From Halichondria panicea (Eukaryota; Porifera; Demospongiae; Suberitida; Halichondriidae), in contig NC_087377.1 of assembly GCF_963675165.1 (NCBI RefSeq), positions 7,643,122 to 7,707,121 on the forward strand: a DNA stretch of 64,000 nucleotides, read 5' to 3'. Shown in pieces: positions 35,101 through 47,131 of this stretch (position 1 is the stretch's first letter; every line of letters starts with the position of its first letter). Under the pieces are notes generated by a model. That model was given only the letters and a program-made list of their open reading frames with translations, was not told the DNA's origin and made no database searches. Both the position numbers and the translations under genes were made by a program.

Positions 35101-38100
35101 TGTACATCTAAAGGAGCCAGGGAGTGCCAATCATCTTCTCCCAGTCTCTGACACGCTAAAAAAAAAGGAGCTAGAACTGGGAGTCCCAGCTAGAATTGCT
35201 AGCCTGATCTAGAATGACATGGAGGCGTGGTGAGGCGGGATCCACACTAATCGACCTAAAGACGCTCCTGTTCCAGATTTCACGAATGGCAAGGAAAGGG
35301 ATAAGCGCCTGTTCTATTAGTGATTAGAAGAAACGATAGTTAGATGCATGTGCAAATTTACCTGAATGGACGATAAAACATACACAATTAATGTAGAAGA
35401 GTACTATTAATTTTTTGTTCCTATCAAATTAAGGTATATATAGTGATGTATATAATTATTATACATAATTATATTCAAATTGGCCTTCCTCTCTTCCTAT
35501 AGTACCATACATTTATCATGTACACAGCCCAGCAGTTTACAATTGAGCCCGAGTCAGTGGTACAAGCCGAGGGATTATTGGCAGAGTTTGAGTGCCTGTC
35601 TCCTGGAGCACTAACTCATCCTTGGTTTGTGAATGGCATTGAGTCTACAAGCCCTGACTTCTCATCTGAAATCAAAGTAGCTGGAGGCACTTCAGGTCTT
35701 CCCTCAGTGTTAACTATCCCAGCTAGCTTACAGTTCAACAGCAGTGTCGTTCAGTGTGCAGCCGTTTCAGTGACTGGTGGAGTCTTATCAAGGAATGCAA
35801 CGTTGAAAGTTGGTGAGTAGTGTAATTACTTGCAGAGTGTACATCTTGACACACAGTTGCTTTCAATGAGGTCTTTTTTCTCAGAGCGTGTATCTATTGA
35901 AGTGCTGAATGATGAAACCATTACCGTCTCTGTGACCAATAACTTCACAATAAATATCCTCTCCTATCATGTGGACATCTTTCTCACTACTCTGGGCTCT
36001 AATAAGATGGTTACACTCCCTCCTCTATATGGGATTCAAAATCAAACACAGTTTAATTACGGGCAACCTGATAACCACACTGTCTGTGATATATTCACCT
36101 TCACTGTGACTCCAATTAGCGAGTCAGGAATGGAAGGAAGATCCAGTGAACCAGTAATTTACTTCTTTACAGCAATTAGAGGTTCTGTGAATGTTTTATT
36201 GAACGTTTATGCTTGACAATTACCACAGATAATAACAATGTCACTTCCCTCATCAGTCAGGGAGGAAATGTGTTGACGAAAATAGTACATCTCAGTGGTA
36301 TGGTAAGAGACGTATTGACTGTAGTAAGATACATTTATTCAGTACACCTCTATAGGTACCCAACTGTACCAACTTCACCTCCTACCAAGTGACCTCTGAC
36401 ATATTGGCACCCATCAATAAGACCATCGAAGACCCCCACATGATAAGTTTCTCTCTTCCCACTGACCAGATAATCAACATCTCTGTGACACTTACTTCGA
36501 TCACGGGTGTACGTCTCATATTCAAGGACATGCTAATCAGTAAGTCGTGTTATTCAGTAGTAAGTATTACATGCTGATTTTAACACAGGAACAACTGATG
36601 TTCAAAATTTGATTGTAGACGTTTGCCCTAAAGAAAACTGTGCAAGTATTGAGTATGTTGAAGGTACCCTCTCTCCCGGAGCTCTTCTCTGTGTGATACG
36701 TATCATTGATGGAGAGTTGGATTTTCCAAGCACAAGACTAGTGCCAATTCGACGGAATATGAGTGACAATTTTACCATCCCGGTGACTGTTAGTGGAAAT
36801 TACAGTGTGGTTGCATTTGACCTTGAGAACAACAATTTGAGTGTACCAAGAATCCCCATTTCTATAGCGGCCAACGATGAAACTATATTTTTGCTCAATA
36901 GTAAGTCGGCTATTATATGTCAGTGTTGTACATATATTTTTTTGTGTGCTGTGCCATATCCTCCCAAAAAATTGTACTCGCAGATAATTGGCATTAAAAC
37001 CGCTTGCGAGTAATTGAAAAATTTAATTTCACAACTTGAGCAAGAATTTAATTTAATTAATTTTTAAGCTAAATAGTGAAATCGCAAACAAATCAGGCTA
37101 CCTGTGAAAATATGTCACCTTAAGGTAATTATAAGTAGACAAAAGCAACCTCTCACGAGCGGACCTTCTGGATTCCGGACAGCGGACAATCTTTGTGCAA
37201 AACTTCCTCTTATAACGGACAAACAGAAAATTACACATGTATATTTTATGTCCATATGGTATTATGTTATTGCTATAAATCGTACTGCCATACTGCAAAG
37301 CATGAAAGAATTATGCTTTATATCTTTGATTTTAGCAAGTTTCTTACTTATCGTACTTTTTGAACTAGAATTAGGGTCTAATTATAATTATACATGAATA
37401 CTATCTTGATATGGCAATTTGAATGAACCTTCAAAAAGAGACTAGGACAAACACTCTGCCTCCAAAGTGTCCTTTATTCGGAGGTTCCATATAGTGCTTT
37501 CGCAGGTTGACCTCAAACCTCAAAAATTCTGTCATTTGAATTTCTATCGTCATATAATTATAACAACGCAATTTGTGAACATAATTATTTTTGCTAGATA
37601 GTACTGTGTTAATAAAGTTGTTGGGTTCCCTTTTCCTCAGAATCTTCCACTGAACCAAATTTTCCACCTAATACTAAGGACATCACTGTCACTAAACTAT
37701 CGAATGGGAGTGCTGAAGTAACCTGCACTATCACTGGCCAGAGTTGTCTAGCATTGTTTCAATCTACAAACTCTCCAACCTCTCTTGATCCAATGGTGAT
37801 GATTGGTTTTATTGAACCACCTAATGACAGAACCACTGTCACTCTTGATGCCACTTCCGATATTCATGTGGTAGTGTACACTTGGAACAGTGATTCTAGT
37901 GAGACAATCTTTGATGGGAAGGTATCCTTCATCAGTAAGCCAAGAGTTAGTTTCAGTTTCAAAATTGTATGCGTTCTGTTCTTCCTCTTGCAGGTCCTCT
38001 CCCTACACGAGTACCTGACAGTACAGAGTTTGGATCTCTGCCCATACTAATAGCAGGTGAATGATGCAATTCACGGCTGTCTGTGTATATTTTTGTCTTT

Positions 38101-38447
38101 TAAAAGGTATCATCACTGTGGCTGTGGTACTGCTTCTCCTGGTAGTCATTGTAACTATAGTAGCCGTAGTTATTGTGAAGAGAAAACGAAGCCGTTTTAC
38201 AGAATCAAATGGGAGAGTAGATTGGTCATCAACATTTGCAGGAATTGAGCAGCCCAACGAAGCTTATGCTCCAGTACTTAAGAGGAACATTGCCTATGAG
38301 CAAACAAAGAAACCATGGGGACAGAGGATCGATGACTCACAAGCCCCGGCAACAACAGAGGGAGAGTATGCCAGCATTGAGCCAGTTCATGTGTACGAAG
38401 ATGTGTTGCCTCAGAGAAAAGCAAGTCGTATTAACATTAACTTATAG
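32139..38447 (+). CDS. receptor G: intact type II Ig/FN3 membrane receptor with short tyrosine tail
   Basis: Exons: 32139-32202 (signal peptide, MDDYTSLTFLLFVGTFTIAV), 35528-35812 (Ig; FECLSPG, HPWFVNG, VVQCAA), 35885-36181 (FN3-like), 36229-36302 (linker), 36356-36539 (second FN3 half), 36589-36900 and 37641-37934 (two unrecognised domains), 37994-38056 (stalk), 38107-38447 (transmembrane plus tail). All phases agree, giving 637 aa with no stop. The last exon is special: the TM and tail exons of the other copies are fused, reading IVKRKRSRFTESNGRVDWSS, so the final intron is gone. The tail has YAPV, YEQT, YASI and YEDV. The exon-3 donor is GTTCTG, weaker than GTACTG in C and E. Start only 207 bp after the D' tail. 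Intron 1 (3.3 kb) and intron 6 are enlarged by repeats. This is the best candidate for an active short-tail member. Confidence 0.8.
32402..32641. mobile_element. MITE in intron 1 of G, CCGTATAGCGGGAAATTTT family
   Basis: It starts TACTGTATAGCGGGAAATTT and ends GAAAATTTCCCCGCTATATA...ACGGTA. A CCACA/CACAC simple repeat follows at 32674-32725. Confidence 0.75.
33118..33886. mobile_element. 769 bp element with CAGAGATACAAAAGAAAGGG inverted ends
   Basis: The left end CAGAGATACAAAAGAAAGGG (33118) continues GATTGGAAACG and GTGAAGCATTCCGTG. The right end has the reverse complement of all of these, ending 33886. It lies in intron 1 of G. The minus-strand frames inside (33487-33185 and 33975-33682) match nothing I recognise. 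The GGGGATTGGAAACG core is shared with elements at 24728-25830 and 40127-40626. Confidence 0.75.
34553..34650 (+). repeat. A21 run followed by AGT/AGC trinucleotide repeat
   Basis: A run of 21 A (34553-34573) is followed at 34588-34650 by two rounds of GGAAGAGTAGCAGCAGTAGTA. Intron 1 of G. The A run could be the tail of an inserted retro-copy, but no body is recognised before it. The rest of the intron up to 35527 shows no gene. Confidence 0.65.
36901..37640 (+). other. enlarged intron 6 of G
   Basis: This intron is about 75 bp in C but 740 bp here. It contains a GCGGACCTTCTGGATTCCGG block at about 37160 and an inverted-looking GAGGTTCCATATAGTGC block at about 37481, which suggest a decayed TA-type element. 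No coding exon was seen. Confidence 0.5.
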
Positions 38448-38525
38448 TTTTGTACCAGATTTTACCCCTTATAACTATTAATTAACTTATAATTTTGTCC
38501 CACACAGTTGTGTAATTGTACAATG

Positions 38526-38716
38526 TCAAGGGGATATGAAGAGAAGAGGGCATGCAAATCACTATTATAGTCTAACGTGCGAGCAAGAACTGGATTCAAT
38601 CTATCTGCACATGTACTTTACACAAAATCAAATAGATATTACTGTACTTTTCCAGTAAATTCCACCGCCCACAACAGTTTTTGCTCGCAAGCCCTCTTCT
38701 CTTCATACGCCCTTGA
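38526..38716. mobile_element. MITE with TCAAGGGCGTATGAAGAGAA ends
   Basis: Left TCAAGGGGATATGAAGAGAA and right TTCTCTTCATACGCCCTTGA form an inverted pair. A second copy with the same ends is at 41397-41631. It sits just after the G stop codon. Confidence 0.8.
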
Positions 38717-39101
38717 CAATGTACGATTCTATCAATTTTGTACGCCAAACTATTTCTTTTTCTATTTGTCCGCCACTGGCTATAAGACAGTATATATAGT
38801 TAGATGATCACTGGACTGGACTACACTGCATGGACTCACCTTTGACCTTATGTAAATAAGAAAATGATTATGTACTTGGAGATGGAAGCATTAGATGGTA
38901 TTTAGCAAAGTAGTGCTGGAAAATCTACCTTTAGTTAGTACATCAGTCATGCATACGGTCTGTTTGAAAATTAATGGTTGCACAAAAATTAATGGATCAT
39001 TCGTACAAGAATTTGCACCAACAAAAATTACCCGCTATATAATTATACTGTATAATAATTATAATTATAATAGACCACTCTTAAAATCTAAGACTTATTT
39101 T

Positions 39102-39288
39102 TAGACTTGAACTTTTGGCATCGATCGTTTTTAACAATAATCATGGTTGATCATTACCCACTATTCGCATGCAGCAAAATTCATCACAATAATTATAATC
39201 AATGTGTGTATAAAAGCTAGCTATTAGTAGTTTTATGTTATGTAGCTTTGGCACCTCCACCGAGGCATCAGCACCTGCGGTGCTTTCA
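39102..39288. mobile_element. 187 bp repeat, copy 1 (GCACCTGCGGTGC block)
   Basis: It matches 45137-45321 in reverse complement over its whole length (AACTTTTGGCATCGATCG... to ...GCGGTGCTTTCATT). A partial third copy is at 40820-40890. A short mobile repeat without coding capacity. Confidence 0.75.
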
Positions 39289-39349
39289 TTATTATAATTA
39301 TGGAATGGCATGAAAATGGCATACATAAATGAATATTGTTCGTTGTTAA

Positions 39350-39800
39350 CATTATTGTCTCAAACGCTTAAATTATAGTCAAACACTTAATACTACCGAA
39401 GACAACTTATGGAGCACCTCGCCACCTGCATGCATGAATACAGCAAACAATGTATTATAATTCTGTACACTTAATACTTTGACATTCATTATAATTCTGT
39501 ACACTTACTGCTTGACATTCATTATACCTCGGTGTGCATGTAACTTCCAGTATATCATACAGTCATGCAATGGTAAATTTAGCACACATGTTGTATAAAT
39601 TATAGTTAGAAACATATAGTACTAATTGACTTCAAGTAGTATAATTTATACACGTATATACCGTATACCGTGTTGTTTTCAAGAGTCCTCCACAAACATT
39701 GCTAACAGCGGATGCAACGTGCATTGACATAAGGTATAGCGTGAAATTTATGTTTTATATATAGGTAATTCTATTGAAAGTTAAGTGCCTTGAAAATTTC
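39350..39800 (-). pseudogene. 3' end remnant of the long-tail gene E (inverted copy of F 3' end)
   Basis: Read on the minus strand this matches 59870-60240 of F. It includes the acceptor and terminal exon (39425-39379), which reads GGEVLHKLSSVVLSV against GGEVLHPVSSVV in F. A second matching block, 40890-41260, corresponds to the intron of F at 57340-57660. The death-domain exon itself is not found between these blocks. So E once had an F-like tail. Confidence 0.7.
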
Positions 39801-39821
39801 GTGCATAAGAAGAGAAGAGTA

Positions 39822-40037
39822 TCAAACTACTGATTCTTGCCCAAGGTTGGCTTGCTTATGCTTCGCAGCAGCTTCTTTGTATGAAGCGTTTACCATTAGT
39901 AATGCATGCATAATGGTTATCCAAATGCGTTGAGCAAAGTGCAGTTCTTTGCTGCCTCCAAGTTCATCACCTGACTGGACTTCTGCAATCTGATTGGTCA
40001 AGACGGAATTCCGTCTTGGCACATAAAACGATGACAA
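39822..40037 (-). other. unrecognised 71-codon frame
   Basis: Begins MSSFYVPRRNSVLTNQ and ends AAAKHKQANLGQESVV. The composition looks protein-like (a mixed helical pattern), and it lies between two blocks of the E 3' remnant where F has its death-domain exon, but it does not resemble that domain. It may be a captured fragment or chance. Confidence 0.2.
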
Positions 40038-40126
40038 GAGTGCTCAGACGGTGTTCCAAAGGAACGGCGGCTGATTCATGAGACTAACCTGTACCATGGA
40101 TATCTGCGTGTGTACTGTTATTGTAC

Positions 40127-40626
40127 CATAGATAGAGTAGAAGGGGATTGGTAACGGAAGTGGTTCACGTGATGTTTTACAATGAAGTCTATGTAGAGTT
40201 CAGAAACAATCCGTGTTTCAACTGAGTCTATGCATGCGTCTCAAAGACCCCTCTAGCACTTAAACAAATGCCCCCTGATGGTGAGTATCATTTGGAAACG
40301 AAGAAAATACAATCTTGATTGTCATGAAGTAGCTAGTCTAACACAGAGCGATTTTTCATGCTTGTGTCAGTTTAGCTACTACGATATAGCTAAGGTTGTG
40401 TCACTAAGTAGTGTGCTGTGTCCCAAATGGCCACAAGTATTTAATGAAGTTGATGTTTAGAAGCAAAACTGCTCGTGGACTTTTTACAGACAGCAAAAAC
40501 AATTCTCATGAATTATTATTCATGTTTAGACCCCACGTTGGAAATAAGCCTCGATTAAAACCGCGGGGAAACACGGATGGTACTTCGAGGGTACCTCGTT
40601 TCCAATCCCTCTCTACTCAATCTATG
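40127..40626. mobile_element. 500 bp element with GAGTAGAAGGGGATTGG inverted ends
   Basis: Left CATAGATAGAGTAGAAGGGG and right CCCTCTCTACTCAATCTATG are inverted copies. The interior includes ACACGGATGG near the right end, as in the element at 24728-25830. No coding sequence is recognised. Confidence 0.65.
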
Positions 40627-41396
40627 ATTGTACTACCTCGTGCAGTTGTACATGTATGTATTCCCTCGAGGAATACATAGAACTGCCCTCGGCAGTACAA
40701 ATCCAATACACCCTTGATATCCATGGTACAACTATTACATGTATAGCCTGTTATTGAGACAATAATTATATCTGTATGTGTTTTGCCAATCATAATTTCC
40801 TAGAGTAATAAGTTCAATATGAAAGCACCGCGGGTGCTGATACCTCAGTGGAGGTGCCAAAGCTACATAACATAAAGCTACTAATAGCAGGGCATAACAC
40901 GTACATGTGTAAGTTATTGAGATATCTAGCCTCTCATGATGAAATGGAAAGTAGTCCAACTAGTTACGAAAACTACCAACAAAGATTTTGAAGTTACACT
41001 ACATATGTACACACATGCAACTGTCAACAGACTCCACTTGGGGAATTAGCTGACACGTATACAGTGACACATATAAATGTATGTACTTCAAACAAACTAC
41101 TATAAAGTAAGCACTATCCCTAAAATTTACTCCCACAGTGACATAATTATAGTAGTGCACATAATTTTATACTACTTGACACCTTTGCCAAAATGTCTGC
41201 ATGAAGAATTGAACAGGTTATAGAGGTTATCATTCAGGGGCTCCACTGTATACTGTCCCACAAATAAGTTTGTTTCAGAGTATTCACACTATATAGTAGC
41301 TAACAGATAACACAAGTTTACAACGTACCTATCACCCCTGAGTAGTATTTGTACCATTGTGAATTCATGGTAATTACTGCTCAGTCATAATTATAC

Positions 41397-41631
41397 CAAG
41401 GGCGTATGAAGAGAAGAGGGCATGCAACTCACAATGTATACTGTGTATGCGTCATATTATTGATGAGTCAGCAGGATATACTATATTTAGTCATGATTTA
41501 GCCAACCGTCCACTAGGGAATAAAGGCTAGCCAGAGTATAAAGTGCACATGCAATACATTCTTTAGACATAAACCTCCGCCCATTTGATAGATTGTAGTT
41601 GCATGCCCTCTTCTCTTCATACGCCCTTGAT
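41397..41631. mobile_element. MITE with CCAAGGGCGTATGAAGAGAA ends, copy 2
   Basis: Left CAAGGGCGTATGAAGAGAAG and right CTTCTCTTCATACGCCCTTG. Same family as 38526-38716, with a different interior. Confidence 0.85.
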
Positions 41632-42130
41632 TATATCTAAAGACACACAAATTATATAGCCAGCCGGTAAAATAGTTCAAGTGATACATGTATGTACCGT
41701 ATACTGTTACTATAGAATGTTTTTTGAGCATCAAACATGAAAAACTTTGCAAGGGTTTATCAATAAAATCGCACACCTAAAATTAGTATGGTAAATTAAT
41801 ACACATAATCCTTGCCAGAGCACAATAGGGTCAATTTTTCCTGATTTGGCTCATTTGTAAAGGTTATTCACCAGCAAACTAGAGCACTAAAGTGCAAACC
41901 CTCGGCTGGTGACATGATTACAAAGAAACCAGAAGTTAAGAACTAGGTAGTTACTGAGCTGTCTAGCCCAGCAACTCAGAACTAAACCAGAGCGAGACAT
42001 GCTGAAACATTTGAGAACAGAGTTTTATGGTACATAGATATATGCACCGTGGACTAGGATCACAGTAAAGAAGCCTGGAGTCTCAGAGAAGTATGGCTCC
42101 TGGAGTAGGATTCCAGAGTCTCAGTCAGCT

Positions 42131-42354
42131 ACCGTATTACTAGAATGTTTTGCGAGAATCAAACATTTGCGAATTTTGCGAGGGTTGATCAATATTGTCG
42201 CAACAATAAAATCCGCAAAACCTATTTTATTACTAGTAAATACACACGATCCTTGCCAGAACGCAATAGTTAGATCGCAAAGGGTCAAATTTTCTGCTGA
42301 TTTGGCTCATTCGCAAAGGTTTTTCACCTGCAAAATATTCTAGTAATATGGTAT
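42131..42354. mobile_element. MITE with ACCGTATTACTAGAATGTTT ends
   Basis: Left ACCGTATTACTAGAATGTTT and right AATATTCTAGTAATATGGTA are inverted. The interior has TTTGCGAGGGTTGATCA and TCCTTGCCAGAACGC. It is the complete copy; partial copies lie at 7310-7465, 18110-18300, 41695-41880 and 62591-62680. Confidence 0.8.
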
Positions 42355-42423
42355 TACAGAGACAACATCCAGTCACAATTCTAGCTTTCTATTGTAGTGA
42401 ACCTTTTCCATTGTTCCTGGTAC

Positions 42424-42665
42424 GGGATCACTTCATCTGCAAGTAATAAAGGCCATAGTGTAGCTAGCTCAACGTGCAAGTTCAAGCTTTTATTCGACAA
42501 TGAAGCTTTAACATCAAAATCTGCCACTATTAAAAACTAATAACTTGTTATGTGAAGGCTATCCACGCTGTAAACGCAGCGCTATGATATCCAGGTGAGT
42601 AGATTCAGAATACACAAACAAACCAACAGACTACTATACCTGTGGCCGCCCACGCGCGCCTCGGG
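42424..42665. repeat. left arm of an inverted repeat bracketing gene E
   Basis: The sequence (AACTTGTTATGTGAAGGCTA, CAGGTGAGTAGATTC, CAAACAAACCAACAGACTAC) is present in reverse complement at 48022-48300. The two arms enclose gene E and lie 5.4 kb apart. Confidence 0.8.
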
Positions 42666-42919
42666 TAAATATTCTAGTAATACGTTCAGTAGTGCGAAAT
42701 TGATGGGCTTAATTTCTCCACGAAAATTAGGTCCATGAAATGCTTAGAGCTAACATAAGACGCAACTTCATTAAATGACGTTGCGTCTTATTTTAGCTAT
42801 TTGGTCAAATTTTGACCAAATAGCGCAAAATTTCGCGCTATTGTTAAAACCATGGCACCACTTTTGTTGTAGAGCTGCTTTTCAACCATTTAAGCTACTA
42901 TGTGGTGAACGTAATCGAA

Positions 42920-45900
42920 TCATGAGATCAATACATTCCATACATTACCTAATTCATGAATGTAGCTGGAATGCAACACCTTGTTGCCTCGTTTGCCTTT
43001 CTTCACTCGATACAGAATAACAATAACGATGACAATTATCGCAATGACCAGAATCAGAGTAACAACAATGACTGCAGAGAGAGAGGTCACGACTATTAAT
43101 GCTAGCATGTAAAATAGGCAATGGAACGCAATCATATACCACACGTACTTGCTTACCTATTATTATTACTATGGGCGGTGGAGGTTGAGGTGAAGACAAT
43201 GATGGAGATTCCGTACTGTCAGGAGGTGATTGTGTACGGGGAGGACCTGCAACATTAAGAATAGAGCACATTATAATTCTGAAACGGAAACTAACTCTTG
43301 GCTTACTGGTTCGTAGCTCCAATTGATCAATGAAGGATACCTTCCCATCAAAGATGGTCTCACCAGAATCACTGTTCCAAGTGTACACTACCACATAAAC
43401 ATCAGAAGTGGCATCAAGAGAGACAACAGTTCTGTCATTAGGTGGTTCAATAAAACCAACCACCACCATCAAATCAAGAGAGGTTTTAGATTGAAACAAT
43501 GCTAGACAACTCTGGCCAGAGGTAGTGCAGGTTACTTCAGCACTTCCATTTGATAGTTTAGTGACAGTGATGCCCTCAGAATTAGGTGGAGAACTTGGTT
43601 CAGTGGAAGATTCTGAGGAAATGGGAACCCAACAACAAGTAAAATAGTTCGAGCTCGATCATACGGTCAAGGTGTGTGCACACGAGATCAACTTTCATGA
43701 GATCAACTCCCAAATTTCAGTGTAACGTACCCTATATTTAATATAACAAACACGTTCAGAGGAAATTTCAGGCCATTATACAAAGGCAGCCTTTGTGTTG
43801 AGGGATTGCTTTTGTACTAACGATCACTTTTTTCATTATTAAAATATCGTTGTTAGTTCTTGGCTGATGTGATTGAAAGTGAATGATCCAAGTTAATTTG
43901 TACTACATGTAAGTGCATGAAATAGTCCACTAGCTCGTCAATGTCAAGCCAGGCTATTAACAAATGTCAATGGACAAAATGCCACAGATACCATAAAAAT
44001 ATACGTCTCTTATTTTCGTGTAGATACACCCCTCGAAGTCTTTCCTATAGCTCTTCAACTGTTCCTGAATTCTTGATGATTGAGCCATTGAGAATGAGTG
44101 TGCATTGTGCTAAATCTATAGGGGTTTGTTACTCAATACCTGTCAACCTTTGGCATGGGCGCATAGCTAAGAAAGTGAGGCCAACACCTTTAAAAAGTTA
44201 ATTTCTGGATAACAAGATTAGAGTTGATTTGAGTTGATTTCAGGAGTTGAGTTGATCTTATGAAAAGTTGATTCTGTGAGAGTTGATCTATTGACAGTCG
44301 ACCTCATGCAAAGTTGCTCTGGTAGGAATTATCTCTTTGGAGTTGATCTCATGAAAGCTGATCTCGTGTGAGGCAATCTATAAAACGCACACCACAAACG
44401 AATGTACATGTACATGTACAAGACTGAGAGCCGACTCACCATTGCTCAAAACCGTAGTTTCATCGTCGGCCACTATAGAAATGGGCATTCTTGGTACACT
44501 CATATTGTTGTTCTCAAGGTCAAATGCAACCACACTGTACTTTCCACTAACAGCCACCGGGATGGTAAAATTGTCACTCATGTGCCGTCGAATTGGCACT
44601 AGCCTTGTGCTTTGAAAATCCAACTCTCCATCAATGATACGTATCACACAGAGAAGAGCTCCGGGAGAGAGGGTACTTTCAACATATTCAATACTCGCAC
44701 AGTTTTCTTGAGGGCAAACGTGCACAATCAAGTTTTGAACATCAGTTGTTCCTGTGGAAATCATTGTAAATCAAATCAGCATTGTAAAGCCCCGTTTACA
44801 CAAGGCCTTTAATCTTGGTTGGAATCCAGATTAAACCTATCCGCGTTTGTGTAAACAGGCTCCGGATTAGCCAACCTACCTCTAAAGCAGAGGAGGTACC
44901 ACACTTTCTTGGCTTCATGTATTGCTCAAGGTCTCTATGGCTAGCTACGTATATTGTTTCTCCAGCTGAGGTCCTCGTCAATATATTTATGAAGGGTGCA
45001 GCTAGTGCTCTCACCTCTTGTAGCAAGCATATCTCGTAACTGAATAGGGGTTCACTGGTGTTCAGCAAAGGAAACAGTTTGATCTAGGTCTAATCTATAT
45101 ACTACCCTTGACTTTGAAAAGCCTCAGTCACAGAATAATGAAAGCACCGCGGGTGCTGATGCCTTGGTGGAGGTGCCAAAGCTACATAACATAAAACTAC
45201 TAATAGCTAGCTTTTATACACACATTGTTATTGCTGCATGCCAAATATAAATCTAGTGGGTAATGATCAACCATGATTGTTGTTAAAAACGATCGATGCC
45301 AAAAGTTCAAGTCTAAAATTAATGGCTGCAAGTCAGCAGAGCCTTGCAGCTCTCTGCTCACTCTTGCAGCTACCAATAGCTAGCGTTCTAGTACAGAGCT
45401 AACTACTAAGTTGAGTAGTAACACTCGGTGAGCAAGTTTTGCTACGGACTCTTCTGAAAAGGCTGCAATGGCATTCCAAGTAAGCAAAACTAGGCATAAC
45501 TCGAGAACGAAGCATTATTTTGCAAATCCACGAATTAAAATCCAAGTAAACATGACTAGAAGCCTATAGAAACTCTTACTTGCACTTGATTCATCCTTGA
45601 GCAGCTGTAGCAGTCTACATAGACACACACACAAACACACTACCGTATACCTCGCTTGCGCATGCGCACCGAGGCATAATTAACGAGTTATTATGAAGAA
45701 CACACTAAAACTAAGATTGGAATACAATTAAAAGAGATATCACGAGATGTTGTCGTACCGCTTAGCTGTGAGTAAACACAAAGGGCTAATTCTGAGGTGT
45801 TGTTTATGTTTTTGCGCAAATGCAAGTAGTGGTCGTTTTACTATTTTACTATGCCCACTATACTCAGACAAATCAGACCCGGATTTGACCCAGATTAGGC

Positions 45901-47131
45901 GTCGTGTAAACAGGGCTTTATACTACTACCAGGAGTGCTACTGAATAACATGACTTACTGATTAGCATGTCCTTGAATATGAGGCGCACACCCGTGATCG
46001 AAGTAAGCGTCACAGAGATGTTGATTATCTGGTCAGTGGGAAGAGAGAAATTTATCATTTGGGGGTCTTCAATGGTCTTATTGATGGGTACCAATATGTC
46101 AGTGGTAACTTGGTAAGAGGTGAAGTTGGTACAGTTTGGTACCTGAGAGGTGAGCTGAATAAGTGTGTCTTACAGTCAATACGTTTCTTACCATACCACC
46201 GAGATGTACTATTTTCTTCAACACATTACCTCCCTGACTGATGAGAGGAATGACATTACTATCTGTGGTTTTTTTGTCAAGCATAATTATATAAACACAT
46301 TAAAGATAATATTCACAGTACCTGTTACTTGTGTAAAGAACCCAGTGACTGGTTCACTCTGATTTCCTTCCATTCCTGACTCAGAAGTAATCGGAGTCAC
46401 AGTGAAGGTGAATGTATCACAGACAGTGTGGTTCTTAAGTTGTTGATAATTAAACTGCACTTGATTTTGAATCCCATTTAGAGGAGGAAGTGCAACCATC
46501 TCATTGGTGACCAGAGGCACCAGGGAGATGTCCACACGATAGGCGAGGTTATTCATAGTGAAATTATTCATTACGGAGACAGTAATTTTGGTTTCACCAT
46601 TCAACACCACAAGAATTACACGCTCTGAGAAAATAAGCACAGCAACTCAAGGTATACTTTCTACAATACACCACTCACCAACTGTCAATATTGCAATCCT
46701 TGAGAACAACACTGCACCACTCAGTGAAAATGCTGCACACTGAATGACACTGTTGTTGAACTGTGAGCTAGCTGGGATGGTCAGCACTGAGGGACGACCT
46801 GAAGTACCTCCAGCTACTTTGATTTCAGATGAAAAGTCAGGGCTTACAGACGGTGTGCCGTCCACGAACCAAGGATAACCTGATGCTCCAGGAGACAGGC
46901 ACTCAAACTTTGCCAATAATCCCTCGGCTTGTATCACTGACTCGGGCTCAATTGTAAACTTTTGGGCTGTATTATTATGACGTACATGGCGGCGGTTTGT
47001 CATTGCATGTAAAATATTTATAGTGACACATGTATATGTATCATACCTTCAATAACTGTGATTGTAAGAAATAGCCCAACTACAATGCACAAGGCAGTTG
47101 TCTGACTTGCTATAGCTGCCACCAACTCCAT
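42920..47131 (-). CDS. receptor E: type II Ig/FN3 membrane receptor with truncated long-type tail
   Basis: Exons on the minus strand: 47131-47047 (signal peptide, ALCIVVGLFLTITVIE), 46966-46679 (Ig; FECLSPG, YPWFVDG, VIQCAA), 46624-46322 (FN3-like), 46262-46192 (linker), 46142-45959 (second FN3 half), 44751-44440 and 43612-43307 (two unrecognised domains), 43246-43157 (Pro/Ser stalk) and 43101-42920 (long transmembrane helix, YRVKKGKRGNKVLHSS). All phases agree; about 606 aa. The helix and juxtamembrane resemble F, not C or G. F splices at CATTCCAG/GTACAA, but here that donor reads CTACAT, so the frame continues through YIHELGNVWNVLIS and stops at 42920. Intron 5 holds a 1.1 kb element. The gene faces F head to head. 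Confidence 0.8.
44220..44372. repeat. degenerate GAGTTGATCTCATGAAA tandem repeat
   Basis: Eight or so diverged copies of a roughly 20 bp unit (AGTTGATTT, AGTTGATCTTATGAAA, AGTTGATCTCATGAAAG) in intron 6 of E. An inverted pair of the unit lies at 43687-43712 (CGAGATCAACTTTCATGAGA). Confidence 0.7.
44785..45920. mobile_element. 1.1 kb element in intron 5 of E
   Basis: Left TAAAGCCCCGTTTACACAAG and right TCGTGTAAACAGGGCTTTA form the ends, with inner blocks AATCCAGATTAAACC and GGATTTGACCCAGATTAGG. It carries a nested copy of the 187 bp repeat (45137-45321). The corresponding intron of G is only 49 bp. No coding sequence is recognised. Confidence 0.7.
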
